Source: Borrelia puertoricensis
Lineage (GTDB): Bacteria > Spirochaetota > Spirochaetia > Borreliales > Borreliaceae
Reading direction: 5' to 3'
Assembly (NCBI RefSeq): GCF_023035875.1
Contig: NZ_CP075379.1
Coordinates: 372,001-436,000 of the forward strand
Length of the DNA: 64,000 nucleotides
The notes under the pieces are model-generated. The model was given only the letters and a program-made list of their open reading frames with translations, was not told the origin of the DNA and searched no databases. Shown piece by piece: positions 19,144 through 29,200 of this stretch. A program made the translations under genes and the position numbers. Each line of letters begins with the position of its first letter. Within the stretch, counting starts at the first letter, position 1.

Positions 19144-20568
19144 TTAAAGCTTATCTAAAAGCATTGAACATCTACCTGAAGGTATAGGCAGAGTCTTTTC
19201 CTTTTTATTCAATATATTTATTGTAAAGTAATAAAGTTTCTCAGACTCCATCTTGATCTCCCAGCCCCTCTTGCCCTTATTACATATAATTGTGGTTTGA
19301 TTTTTTTTAAGTGATAAACTCTCTATTCCCATAACTTCAAGAGCAGGAATATTCCAATAAACTGTTTTATCGGGAAGACTAATTGTAAGTCCAATAATAT
19401 TTTCTATCATCAGGCTAATACTAAAAAGTGCAAGATAACAAATAACATCTTTTTCTGGAAGAATCTTTTTCTCAACATCTAAATATGCGGGTCCCTCTTT
19501 CATTGGCTTATATGCCTCCCAAACATGTCCCTTAACTTTGTCATCAGGCAAGAGAGTATCTAATATATAATATAGATGTCTTATGGTAAATTCTCTTGCA
19601 ATATTTGCACGTCTACAGTATTCAAGTCCCTTAATAACAAAAAAATTCATATAAGTATACACAGAACCATAATATCCATTTCCATCTAAATTAAAGCTAG
19701 GCTCATTAGCTGAAAGAGTAGGGAAAGGATTTGGGGTTCCAAAGTGTTCATGACTTTTTAAATAAAAAATCATTCTCTCTATTCTATCCTCACTTGGAAT
19801 TTCGGAGAGCAGTGGTAAAAATCCTACTATTGTCTTGCACCTAACAATATTTTCGTTAATATCAAGATCATAATAAAAACCATCTTTTTCATCCCACATC
19901 AATGAATTAATTTTAGCCTTAAGAGAAAAAAATCTTTTTTTATACTCGAGGGATAAATTTTTATCGTTTAATATGTCTGCCAATTTTGCAATACAATATG
20001 CACTGTGTACTTGAAATGAATTAAAATCTATCGGATAATAAGCATCCTTTCTGGGAGAATTTTTATAAAAAATCTTATTCATATCAATTGAATAAAGGCC
20101 ATTTGCTTTTAAAAACTTTTTCTCTATCCACTTATAATACTTATCAAGAACTGGTAAAACATCACAGATACGTTTCTTATTGCCTGTTTTATGATATAAA
20201 TTGTATTCAACCCAAGCAAAAATGGGCAAGCCAATACCCTCATCATTTCCTTCTATATGAACAATATTATTATTGCGGTCATAACGAGCTCTAATTGCAC
20301 CAGATGCTTCTTGAAGTTCATAAAATTTATCAATAGTAGATGTGGGAGAATATTCCCCATTACTATAAACAAGAAAAAAGCTTGAAAGACAAGTTTGAAG
20401 TTGATCTATAAATTCAAGATTTTCAGAATAATAGTTTTTATCCTTTTTACCCCTCTCCAAAGCTTGAGAAAAAACAATTTTGTCTCGAATCCAAGAAAGA
20501 CTCTTATTATAAATATCAATAAAATCCTGATCGTAATAGTAAATTTTGGGAAAAACACTCTTATTCAA
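19144..20568 (-). CDS. treA: Trehalase-like glycoside hydrolase (six-hairpin fold)
   Basis: A protein of about 474 residues resembling GH37/GH63-type glycosidases with an alpha/alpha toroid. Recognisable features are YSPTSTIDKFYELQEASGAI, GNDEGIGLPIFAWVEYNLY, NGNGYYGSVYTYMNFFVI-like aromatic segments, and GHVWEAYKPMKEGP with the likely catalytic Glu. No signal peptide is seen, so it is cytoplasmic. The homologue at this position in B. burgdorferi (BB0381) is annotated as a putative trehalase; the true substrate is unproven. I place the start at TTG 20568 (AGAGG eight bases upstream). A frame from TTG 20601 sits directly against an AGGAG, so 20601 is less likely. Confidence 0.72.
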   Translation of the reverse strand: MNKSVFPKIYYYDQDFIDIYNKSLSWIRDKIVFSQALERGKKDKNYYSENLEFIDQLQTCLSSFFLVYSNGEYSPTSTIDKFYELQEASGAIRARYDRNNNIVHIEGNDEGIGLPIFAWVEYNLYHKTGNKKRICDVLPVLDKYYKWIEKKFLKANGLYSIDMNKIFYKNSPRKDAYYPIDFNSFQVHSAYCIAKLADILNDKNLSLEYKKRFFSLKAKINSLMWDEKDGFYYDLDINENIVRCKTIVGFLPLLSEIPSEDRIERMIFYLKSHEHFGTPNPFPTLSANEPSFNLDGNGYYGSVYTYMNFFVIKGLEYCRRANIAREFTIRHLYYILDTLLPDDKVKGHVWEAYKPMKEGPAYLDVEKKILPEKDVICYLALFSISLMIENIIGLTISLPDKTVYWNIPALEVMGIESLSLKKNQTTIICNKGKRGWEIKMESEKLYYFTINILNKKEKTLPIPSGRCSMLLDKL

Positions 20569-20844
20569 TGCTCGAACCTCTGAAAAACAAATATCAATCA
20601 ACTCCTATCTATTATACATTATAATAATAACAAAATAAGACTGAAAACCAAAAATTTTAATATTAAACACAATTTTAAAACTAAGCAATACCCAAGCAAA
20701 ATAAATTAGTTAAAACTATATATTGCAACAACAGATTGATGTAACTTAAAATAATTAAAAAACTTAGGCCTAAACGATAAACACACAAACCTAACTGATA
20801 TTAAAAATGAAAATATATTTTCCAAAAATTACTTAAAATTAAAA

Positions 20845-21858
20845 CTAATTAACAAATTCTTTCAGGAATTTATTATAAGTAGTTTCATTATTTGGGACAA
20901 CAATCTTCTTGTTAATTATCTTTTCAGAAATATCATCTAATTCCTTTTCAAGCTTGAAAGAAATCATCTTAGGATTTTTAACAAAATCTAAAAAGCTCTC
21001 CCTTAATCCATAATTTAATATATGCCCCCCTTCAAAAGCATTAGTTTTTAAGTAATTAGAAATTATAATATTCAAAATTCGTCCAATATCTTTGATTGAA
21101 GATGTAATTACACTCTCAGGTGCAAGATGTGACTGATCCTGATCAACTCCAATAACATAAAACTCATCTCCAAAGTTGCTCGCAGCCTCAATAACTCCAA
21201 GTCCAGCTAAACCCGCAACATGATAAATAATGTCTACTTTATCTGCATACATCTCATTTGCCATATTTCTTCCAGTATCAATATTAACAAAACTACCAAT
21301 ATAATTACTATCAATATTGATATTCCTATTTGCATACATAGCACCCGCTTCATACCCATACCTAAATGCATTAATAATTATGTTATCAATTCCACCTAAA
21401 AATCCTATTTTACCCGTTTTAGATATCCTAGCTGCAATATAACCTACCAAAAATGCTCCTTCTTCATTTCTAAAAGTTATGGCTGACAAATTTTCAGGAA
21501 TGACTAAATCACTATCATAAACAGGATCAATAATTACATATTTAATCTCTGGGTTTTTTAAAGCAACAGTAATAGCAGAATCACTAAACTTATATCCAAT
21601 TAACCAGATAAAATTTGAACCATTATTCTTTAATGATTCAAGATCGGCTAAATAAGAATTTGAATTAGATTCTTTCATAACTATTTCCAATCCAAATTTT
21701 TTTTCTACTTTTTTAGCACCGTCCCAAGCACCTTTATTAAAAGTCTTATCATCAAAAATTCCATCAACCAAAACGGCAATCTTAGCAAGATTGCCATTAA
21801 CTTTCGAAGTATAACATGAACAACACAAAATAAATAAAATTAAAAATAAATTTTTCAC
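20845..21858 (-). CDS. bmpA: Basic membrane lipoprotein, BmpA (P39) type
   Basis: A 337-residue lipoprotein of the Bmp/Med family, related to periplasmic nucleoside-binding proteins (TmpC/PnrA-like). It has a hydrophobic leader ending in CCSC. The family core reads VDGIFDDKTFN, IWLIGYKFSDSA, FRNEEGAFLVGYIAARISK and VDQDQSHLAP. Its C-terminal region (KTNAFEGGHILNYGL, NPKMISFKLEKEL, FLKEF) is closest to what I remember of B. burgdorferi BmpA (P39). RBS GGGAG precedes ATG 21858. It is the last gene of the cluster, 36 bases after bmpC. The 276-bp stretch to treA holds no hairpin terminator, only a 10-bp palindrome at 20764-20773. Confidence 0.85.
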   Translation of the reverse strand: MKNLFLILFILCCSCYTSKVNGNLAKIAVLVDGIFDDKTFNKGAWDGAKKVEKKFGLEIVMKESNSNSYLADLESLKNNGSNFIWLIGYKFSDSAITVALKNPEIKYVIIDPVYDSDLVIPENLSAITFRNEEGAFLVGYIAARISKTGKIGFLGGIDNIIINAFRYGYEAGAMYANRNINIDSNYIGSFVNIDTGRNMANEMYADKVDIIYHVAGLAGLGVIEAASNFGDEFYVIGVDQDQSHLAPESVITSSIKDIGRILNIIISNYLKTNAFEGGHILNYGLRESFLDFVKNPKMISFKLEKELDDISEKIINKKIVVPNNETTYNKFLKEFVN

Positions 21859-21894
21859 ATAATATCTCCCTTTAAATAAATCTAATTAAAAAGT

Positions 21895-22965
21895 TTACAA
21901 TCTTGCCTTAAATAAATCAAATTCATATTCAGTAGAAGGTATAATAAGTTTTCCATTAACTATCTCAGTCTGAATCTTTGTAATGGTATCAAATAAATTA
22001 TTGCCAATAACATTAGGATCTTTGACAATATCTATAACACCTTCTTTTACTCCTTCTTCAATTATCCTACCACCATTAAATTTGTGTCCTTTTACAGCAT
22101 CTAATGAACAATTATATATTGCCTTTCCAACATCCTTAAGCATAGAAGTAATAACATGATTAGGTGCAAGGTATGACTGATCCTTATTAACTCCAATGAC
22201 GTAATGACCAGCTCCAAGCTCCTTTGCAGCAGAAAACACACCAAGTGCAGCAGGACCCATTACAGGAAAAATAACATCAACACCATCCTCAATATACATG
22301 TGTTTGGCAACAAATTTACCAGAAGCTTCACTAAATTCGTCTAAAACTCTCTTTACAATCATTTTTGTTTTAGGTTCCGCGTAAAAAGCCCCTGCTCTAA
22401 AGCCAACTAAAAATCTCTCAACATACTTAATATTAACACCAGTCAAAAATCCAATCCTATTACTCTTACTCATCTTAGCAGCAAGATAACCAGCTAAAAA
22501 TGATCCTTCCTCAGCTTTAAAATGAATAACTAAAAAATTTTTAGGGATTAAGATATTATTATCATAACCAACAGGATCTATAATTCCATAAAAAATATTT
22601 GTATTTTTATGAGCAAGTCTTAAGGCAGAATCTGAAAAATGAGCACTAATAAGCCAAATAAGATTGGCACCATCCTTTTGCAATGTGTAAACATCTTCTT
22701 CTAATACTTCACTAGCCGTCATTAATCTTTTGCCTTCAACAGGATAAGGTGTTAAAACTTTTGGAATAAGCTTAATTCCAAATTCATTTTTTATTTTAAC
22801 GACACCTTCAAAAGCATTTTGAAAATATCCTTTATCATCGAAATTACCTGGAAACATGATTCCCATAATAATTTGTCTATCAATAAAAGAAGAAGACTCT
22901 TTTGAAGAAAAACAAGATACAAACAATAAAATAAACAAAATTATAAAACATAAATTTTTTGACAC
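21895..22965 (-). CDS. bmpC: Basic membrane lipoprotein, BmpC type
   Basis: A 356-residue Bmp-family lipoprotein with a leader ending FVSC. It has the BmpC-specific stretch LTPYPVEGKRLMT and ends EFDLFKARL, as B. burgdorferi BmpC does (EYAFDLFKSKL from memory). The ligand-binding motif reads NKDQSYLAP where the other copies have DQDQS. The start is GTG, with AAGGAGAGG upstream. A 167-bp gap before it (22966-23132), larger than the other gaps in the cluster, could hold its own promoter, but I do not see a convincing one. Confidence 0.85.
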   Translation of the reverse strand: MSKNLCFIILFILLFVSCFSSKESSSFIDRQIIMGIMFPGNFDDKGYFQNAFEGVVKIKNEFGIKLIPKVLTPYPVEGKRLMTASEVLEEDVYTLQKDGANLIWLISAHFSDSALRLAHKNTNIFYGIIDPVGYDNNILIPKNFLVIHFKAEEGSFLAGYLAAKMSKSNRIGFLTGVNIKYVERFLVGFRAGAFYAEPKTKMIVKRVLDEFSEASGKFVAKHMYIEDGVDVIFPVMGPAALGVFSAAKELGAGHYVIGVNKDQSYLAPNHVITSMLKDVGKAIYNCSLDAVKGHKFNGGRIIEEGVKEGVIDIVKDPNVIGNNLFDTITKIQTEIVNGKLIIPSTEYEFDLFKARL

Positions 22966-23132
22966 AACCTATCCTCTCCTTATAAAATAACTTTAAACAT
23001 TTTTTAATTTTTAGAAACCTACCAACAAAAATAACAATAAGTTATCATAAACATCAAAATTTACCTTGCATAAAGTAAAGGTAAATTTAAAAAAATAAAC
23101 ATTAATGAAATTGCCTCTCTTTAAGCAAGAAA

Positions 23133-24164
23133 TCAATTCAATAGATTATAAACATCTAAAAACTTATTATATTCGTCAAGATTACTTGGAACTGAAATAT
23201 CGCCACCAACTATTTTATCTTCTATAGTCTCAATCTCGACTTTAATAGCATCTTTAATGGAATTATGCTTAACAATACTTACAGAACCGTTTTTAAGTCC
23301 TAATTTTAATACTTTTCCACCATCAAAATTATTTGTATCCAAATAATTTTTTGTTATTTCATAAACAGAATTTCCAACATTTTTAACAACTGACGTTAAA
23401 ACATTATCAGGTGCAAGATATGACTGATCTTGATCAACTCCAACGATATAATGTCCAGTCCCAAGTTCCTTTGAAACCTCAATTGCACCAAGACCTGCAA
23501 GACCTGCTGCTACAAATATGACATCGGTACCATCTTTATACATCTTTAAAGCAATAGTCCTAGCTAAAGATAAATCTACAAATGATCCCACATACTGAGA
23601 ATTCAACTCAATATCTTTATTTGCATACTTAGCACCAGCTTCATATCCATATCTAAATGCATTAATAACTACACCTTCCATTCCACCTAAAAACCCAATC
23701 TTACCTGTCTTAGATGCCTTTGCAGCTAAATATCCAGCTAAAAATGAAGCCTCTTCAACTTTAAATGAGAGGCCAAGCAAATTATCAGGCAAATTTATAT
23801 CATCCTCACAAATAATATCAACAATTCCATAATTAATACCCTTATTAAGGGTAGCGGCCTGCTCAGTAGCTTCTTGAAGTCTAAAACCAACTCCCCAGAT
23901 AATGCTGGAACCTTTATCTTTAAGATCTTCTAAATCACTCGCATAAGCAGTACTTGTTGAAGCTTTATCAATAATCTCAACTCCAAAATCTTCTTCTAAC
24001 ATTTGAGCACCTTTCCAAGCATCCTCACCAAATGATTTGTCATCGAAAGTTCCATCAACTATCAGAGAAACTATGGACTTTGCCAAAGATTTAGAAGTCA
24101 ATGATTTTTTATCACAACCTAAAAAAGCTAACATAGCAAAAATGAACATTATGAATTTATTCAT
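23133..24164 (-). CDS. Basic membrane lipoprotein, second BmpA/BmpB-like copy
   Basis: A 343-residue Bmp-family lipoprotein starting at ATG 24164, with AGGAGT just upstream; an upstream open frame to 24263 only runs back into bmpD. The leader ends LAFLGC. The family motifs VDGTFDDKSFG, IIWGVGFRL, SKTGKIGFLGGMEG and VDQDQSYLAP are present. It is closest to its neighbour BmpD in the middle and to BmpA/BmpB elsewhere, so the letter is uncertain. It may be the bmpB counterpart moved upstream, or a relapsing-fever-specific copy. Residues around 150-190 share nearly identical DNA with bmpD. Confidence 0.82.
   Translation of the reverse strand: MNKFIMFIFAMLAFLGCDKKSLTSKSLAKSIVSLIVDGTFDDKSFGEDAWKGAQMLEEDFGVEIIDKASTSTAYASDLEDLKDKGSSIIWGVGFRLQEATEQAATLNKGINYGIVDIICEDDINLPDNLLGLSFKVEEASFLAGYLAAKASKTGKIGFLGGMEGVVINAFRYGYEAGAKYANKDIELNSQYVGSFVDLSLARTIALKMYKDGTDVIFVAAGLAGLGAIEVSKELGTGHYIVGVDQDQSYLAPDNVLTSVVKNVGNSVYEITKNYLDTNNFDGGKVLKLGLKNGSVSIVKHNSIKDAIKVEIETIEDKIVGGDISVPSNLDEYNKFLDVYNLLN
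23587..23717. repeat. Near-identical DNA tract shared with bmpD (copy 1)
   Basis: These 131 bases match 24650-24780 in bmpD with only three differences by eye, while flanking DNA drops to ordinary paralogue similarity on both sides. It encodes the SKTGKIGFLGGMEG to ELNSQYVG region. This is the pattern expected from recent gene conversion between tandem genes. Confidence 0.8.
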
Positions 24165-24198
24165 ATAAAAACTCCTCATAGTTATATTAGCTCTTATG

Positions 24199-25212
24199 TC
24201 ACAGATTAACAACAAAGTCACCATAAGATTTTTCGTCTTTAGGAACTTTAATCTCATTACCAACTATTTTGTTTTTAATTTCTGAAAGAAAATCATAATC
24301 TTTGATTAAATCTAAATTTACTGATTTATTAAAAATCAAATCAAGTGCTCCATCTTTAAGTCCAAATTCTAAGTTATCTCCACCATTCCACTTGCCAAAG
24401 TCTAGATAAGATCTCATCAAATCTAACATAACTACGTCAACCCTCTTAACATATGATAAGAGTACATTATCAGGTGCAAGATATGACTGATCCTGATCAA
24501 CACCAATAATGTAATATCCATTTCCAAGCTCTTTTGCAATCTCAATAGCGCCAAGACCTGAGAGACCTGCTGCTGTAAATATAATATCAACCCCAGAAGC
24601 ATACATCTTACTTGCCATTAAATGTCCAAGAGAAACATCAGAGAATGTCCCCACATATTGAGAATTCAACTCAATATCTTTATTTGCATACTTAGCACCA
24701 GCTTCATATCCATATCTAAATGCATTAACAACTATACCTTCCATTCCACCTAAAAACCCAATCTTACCTGTCTTAGATGCATTAGCGGCTAAATAACCAA
24801 CTAAAAATGCTCCTTCCTCAGATCTAAAATTGACATTCAATAAATTCTTGGGCAACTCAACATCTTCTGCGTAAGCACCTTCAATAATTCCATAATTCAC
24901 ATTGGTATTTTCAAGAGATTTTCGCAAAAACGTATCTGTAAACTTAAAACCAACTCCCCAAACTAAACTAGAACCACCTTCTTCCAATCCCCCAATATCT
25001 GCTAAATAGTCAGAAACCTTGGATTCTTTCCGAATTATATTAACTTTAAACTCTTCTTTAATTTGAGCCATTGCATTGGAAGAACTCTCATTAAAACCTC
25101 TATCATCAAAGGTCCCATCAACAATGACAGAAATAGTATCAGAAAGTGAAGTTTGATCTTGTGAACCTGAACAACCTAAAATAAAAAAAAACAAAAAAAC
25201 CTTTTTTAACAT
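24199..25212 (-). CDS. bmpD: Basic membrane lipoprotein, BmpD type
   Basis: First gene of the bmp cluster, 337 residues from ATG 25212 (AGGGG seven bases upstream; an ATG 18 bases further up is a worse fit). The product starts MLKKVFLFFFILGC, like B. burgdorferi BmpD (MLKKVY..). It has VDGTFDDRGFNESSS, IIEGAYAED, FRSEEGAFLVGYLA and VDQDQSYLAP. Family members bind purine nucleosides in related spirochetes. Borrelia cannot make purines de novo, so a role in nucleoside capture is plausible (inference). The gap to the next bmp gene is only 34 bases. Confidence 0.88.
   Translation of the reverse strand: MLKKVFLFFFILGCSGSQDQTSLSDTISVIVDGTFDDRGFNESSSNAMAQIKEEFKVNIIRKESKVSDYLADIGGLEEGGSSLVWGVGFKFTDTFLRKSLENTNVNYGIIEGAYAEDVELPKNLLNVNFRSEEGAFLVGYLAANASKTGKIGFLGGMEGIVVNAFRYGYEAGAKYANKDIELNSQYVGTFSDVSLGHLMASKMYASGVDIIFTAAGLSGLGAIEIAKELGNGYYIIGVDQDQSYLAPDNVLLSYVKRVDVVMLDLMRSYLDFGKWNGGDNLEFGLKDGALDLIFNKSVNLDLIKDYDFLSEIKNKIVGNEIKVPKDEKSYGDFVVNL
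24650..24780. repeat. Near-identical DNA tract shared with the neighbouring bmp gene (copy 2)
   Basis: Partner of 23587-23717. From base 24781 onward, and before about 24650, the two genes diverge sharply, so the tract has abrupt ends. Confidence 0.8.
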
Positions 25213-25229
25213 ATAGATACCCCTAATCA

Positions 25230-25258
25230 ATTATATCTAAGATCAACACACCTCACAA
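25230..25258 (-). promoter_or_regulatory. Promoter of bmpD
   Basis: On the minus strand TTGTGA (25253-25258) is followed by exactly 17 bases and a perfect TATAAT (25230-25235). Transcription would begin about 10 bases before the bmpD ATG at 25212, leaving room only for the AGGGG site. The bmp cluster can thus be transcribed independently of rpsG just upstream. Confidence 0.7.
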
Positions 25259-25284
25259 CAATATATTAAAAAGGTATTTTACGA

Positions 25285-25758
25285 TTACCATCTGTAATGT
25301 GTGAAGGCTCTATTTGCCTCTGCCATTCTATGAGTATCTTCCCTTTTTTTAAAAGCAACACCTGTTGAATTATAAGAATTAACAAGTTCATTTCCCAATT
25401 TTTCTTGCATTGATTTTCCACTTGCTTTTCTGGCAGCTGCAATAATCCACTTCATTGCCAAAGCCTCACGCCTTTCCTCTCTAACTTCAACTGGAACTTG
25501 ATAAGTAGCACCACCAACCCTCCTACTTCTAACCTCTACCAATGGTTTAACATTATCTAAAGCCTTACTAAAAGCAGCAACCTTATCAACTTCCTCAGTT
25601 TTTTCTGCAAGAATATCAATTGAATTATAAACTATGGCTTCACTGATGGATTTTTTTCCATCATACATCATTCTATTCACAAATTTAGCAATAACTTGAG
25701 AATCATACTTAGAATCTTTAAAGACCTTTTTTTTAACTTTTTTACTCTTTCTTGACAT
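25285..25758 (-). CDS. rpsG: 30S ribosomal protein S7
   Basis: S7 nucleates assembly of the 3' domain of 16S rRNA and lines the exit-site tRNA path. The 157-residue length is typical. The family pattern [34 protein letters not shown] and [14 protein letters not shown] is clear. GAGG precedes ATG 25758. It follows rpsL by 14 bases, at the end of the rpoBC-rpsLG run. Confidence 0.97.
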   Translation of the reverse strand: MSRKSKKVKKKVFKDSKYDSQVIAKFVNRMMYDGKKSISEAIVYNSIDILAEKTEEVDKVAAFSKALDNVKPLVEVRSRRVGGATYQVPVEVREERREALAMKWIIAAARKASGKSMQEKLGNELVNSYNSTGVAFKKREDTHRMAEANRAFTHYRW

Positions 25759-25772
25759 ACAATCTATACCTC

Positions 25773-26147
25773 TTAAGCTTTTGGTTTTTTAGTTCCATAC
25801 TTAGAACGACCTTGCTTCCGATTATTAACACCGAGAGTATCCTTAGCTCCTCTGATGATATGGTACCTAACACCTGGCAAATCTTTAACTCGTCCACCTC
25901 TAATTAAAACAACTGAATGCTCTTGTAAATTATGACCAATCCCTGGAATATAAACTGTTACTTCAAATCCATTTGAAAGCCTAACACGGGCTACTTTCCT
26001 CAAAGCTGAATTGGGTTTCTTAGGTGTAACCGTCATTACACGAGTACAAATTCCTCTTCGTTGAGGACAATTTTGAAGCGCAGGAGATGCTGTCTTTTCT
26101 TTTTGACTCTTTCTTGGCTTCCTAATTAGTTGATTGATTGTAGGCAT
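25773..26147 (-). CDS. rpsL: 30S ribosomal protein S12
   Basis: S12 is part of the decoding centre. The 124-residue protein has the conserved [19 protein letters not shown] (Lys at the E. coli position 43) and [13 protein letters not shown] (Lys at position 88). Both streptomycin-determining positions are therefore wild type. GGGAG precedes ATG 26147. It lies 62 bases after rpoC. Confidence 0.97.
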   Translation of the reverse strand: MPTINQLIRKPRKSQKEKTASPALQNCPQRRGICTRVMTVTPKKPNSALRKVARVRLSNGFEVTVYIPGIGHNLQEHSVVLIRGGRVKDLPGVRYHIIRGAKDTLGVNNRKQGRSKYGTKKPKA

Positions 26148-26209
26148 CTATGCTCCCTTTTTCCTAATTTTACCAATAAATGGTATCAAATATATAATTT
26201 ATTTTCAAG

Positions 26210-29200
26210 CTATATCTCAGAGCTTGAATTTTCCCTCACCTTAACTCTTTTATATAAATTCATACCTGTTCCAGTAGGAATTAAATGTCCAATAACAACA
26301 TTCTCCTTAAGACCTTTAAGATCATCGACACTACCTGCAATTGAAGCATCTGTTAACACTTTAGTCGTTTCTTGGAAAGAAGCAGCTGAAATAAATGAAT
26401 CGATATTAAGTGATGCCTTTGTTATCCCAATAAGGATTGGACTAGCCACTGCAGGCTCACCACCCTGTTCAATTACCCTTTTATTTTGGTCATAAAAAGT
26501 ATGCTTATCTACCTTTTGGTTATAAACAAAATTAGTATCACCTACAGATACAATCTTAACTTTCTTCATCATCTGTTTAATGATCACACCAATATGCTTA
26601 TCATTAATACTTACACCCTGTTTCCTATAAACATCCTGAATTTCTGCTAATAAAAATTCTTGCAAACTAATTCCACCAAGAATTTCAAGAACATCATGAG
26701 GATTAATTCTTCCATCACAAAGCATATCTCCAGCCTTAACAACGTCTCCATCCCTAACTAAAAGATGTTTCCCAGCAGGAATATAATGCTTATGCTCAAC
26801 TCCATACTCATCTAAAACATTAATGAGTCTCTTACCTTTTTGAATCGCTTTAAACTGAACAACTCCACTTACCTTCGCCATCTCAGTCAAATTCTTTGGA
26901 ATTCTTGTCTCAAATAAATCATTAACCCTAGGAAGACCACCAGTAATATCTTGAGTTTTTTCAGAACCTTTGGAAAGTTTAGCAATAATATCTCCTATAT
27001 CAATATCTTGTCCATCTTCAACTTGCAGATAAGCATCTCCAGGAAGAACATAAGATGAAATCTCAATTCCTCTATCATTAATAATTAAAATCCTAGGATC
27101 AAGAGATTCAAACACTTGATCTGTAATTCTCTTCTCAATATTTCCCGTTTCAAGGTTTATTTCTTCTTTAAGAGTCGTTCCTAAAATAATATCTTTAAAT
27201 TTAACTTTTCCCCTAACTTCAGCAATAATTGGTTCCGCAAATGGATCAAATGTTCCAATTATACGCCCAGCCTCAACATAATCACCCACATTAACCTCAA
27301 GTTTCGTACCAGTCTTTAAAGATATCTCTTGCTCTTCAGAGACAATCATCAGCTTGTTATCTTTAATTTTAACATAACCAATATGAGATGATAATACATC
27401 AATACCATCCTTGCTTGTAAACAAAGGCATTCCCTTAATTACCTTTTGAGAATCTAATACCTTAAGCTCTTTAATATCCTTAATATCTTCTTCATAAATA
27501 ACATTTATTACTCTTAAAGTTCCTTTTCTTGTAAAAAGCAATCCGCCATTAACTTGCACATTAAATCCCTCTAATCCATTAAGAATAAAAGAGTTTTTAA
27601 GCGCAATCTTATCATCTTCACTACCAGCCTGCGCAACTCCCCCAATGTGAAAAGTTCTCATGGTAAGCTGTGTTCCTGGCTGACCTATTGACTGAGCTGC
27701 TATTATCCCAACAGCCTCTCCAATATTAACAGGTTTATTATTTGAAAAGTCACGTCCATAACATTTTTGACAAACTCCATGCTCAGCTTCGCAAGTTAAA
27801 ACAGATCTAATTACAAGCTTGTCAATACCAACGGTTTCCAATAACTTTATCTTATCCTCTGTAATTTCTTCATTTACATCTAAAATAATCTCGCCCGTAA
27901 TAGGACTTTTTATTCTCTCAATTGAATAACTACCAACGGCTTTTTCTCTTAAAGGCTCAACTATTTCTTCACCATTTTTTAAAGCCTCAACTTTTATACC
28001 ATTAATAGTTCCACAATCTTCTATTCTAACAACAACATCTTGAGCAATATCTACCAATCTTCGAGTTAAATATCCGGCATCCGCTGTCTTAAGAGCTGTA
28101 TCTGCAAGTCCCTTCCTTGCACCATTTGTAGAGATAAAAAACTCTATAACAGAAAGCCCTTCTTTAAAATTAGAAATAATTGGAAGTTCAATAATATCCC
28201 CAGAGGTTTTAGCCATCAATCCTCTCATTCCCGCAAGCTGTCTTATCTGATTTCTACTCCCACGAGCACCAGAATCAGCCATCATATAAATCACATTAAA
28301 TCCATCTCTATCTTTTTTAAGAATTTCCATCATCTTATTGGTAAGCTCTTCATTTGTCTTTGACCAAACAGAAACAACATTGTTGTATCTCTCTTCTCCA
28401 GTAATAACACCTTTAGTATAATCACTCTGAATTTTTGCAATTTCTCTATTAGCCTTATCCACATATACTTTCTTCTCTTCAGGCACAATAATATCACTCA
28501 TACTTATTGTACATCCAAATTTAGTAGCATATTTAAACCCAAGTTCCTTAATAATATCCAACATCTCAATTACAATAGAGGAACCATACACAACATAAAC
28601 TTCAGAAATCAAATTCTGTAACTCATAATCGCTAAGGGTTTTATTTACAAATGAAATACTCCCTGGTAAAGCCTCATTAAATACAACACATCCTGCCGTA
28701 GTTTCTATATACTCACCATCAACCTTTACATAAATCCGCGCATTATAGTCTAGACTTTTATTATTAATTGCAAGAAGAACATGATTGAAATTAGAGAACT
28801 TACGCCCTTCTCCCACTACATTTTTCCTCTCCATAGTTAAGTAATAAAGACCTAATATAATATCTTGAGACGGAAATACAATAGGATGTCCGTTCGCAGG
28901 ATTTAACAAATTATTAGTTGACAACATCAAAGCCCAACTTTCAGCCTGTGCTGCAGGTGTTAAAGGAACATGTACAGCCATCTGATCTCCATCAAAGTCA
29001 GCATTATATGCATGACAAACAAGAGGATGTAATTTAATTGCCTTACCTTCAACTAACACTGGTTCAAAAGCTTGTATTCCCAGCCTGTGAAGTGTTGGGG
29101 CTCGGTTTAAAAGCACAGGATGTTCTTTAATAACATTGTCTAAAATCTGCCATACTTCATCTACTTCTTGCTCAATTAAACTCTTTGCTCGCTTTATGTT

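Noticed and set aside
20764..20773. TTAGGCCTAA palindrome downstream of bmpA as a terminator
   Set aside because: It has no loop and no following T-run, so it cannot form a terminator hairpin; too short to call an operator.
24165..24263. N-terminal extension of the second bmp gene into bmpD
   Set aside because: The ATG at 24164 has AGGAGT upstream and starts a standard lipoprotein signal peptide; the extension overlaps the bmpD coding end.
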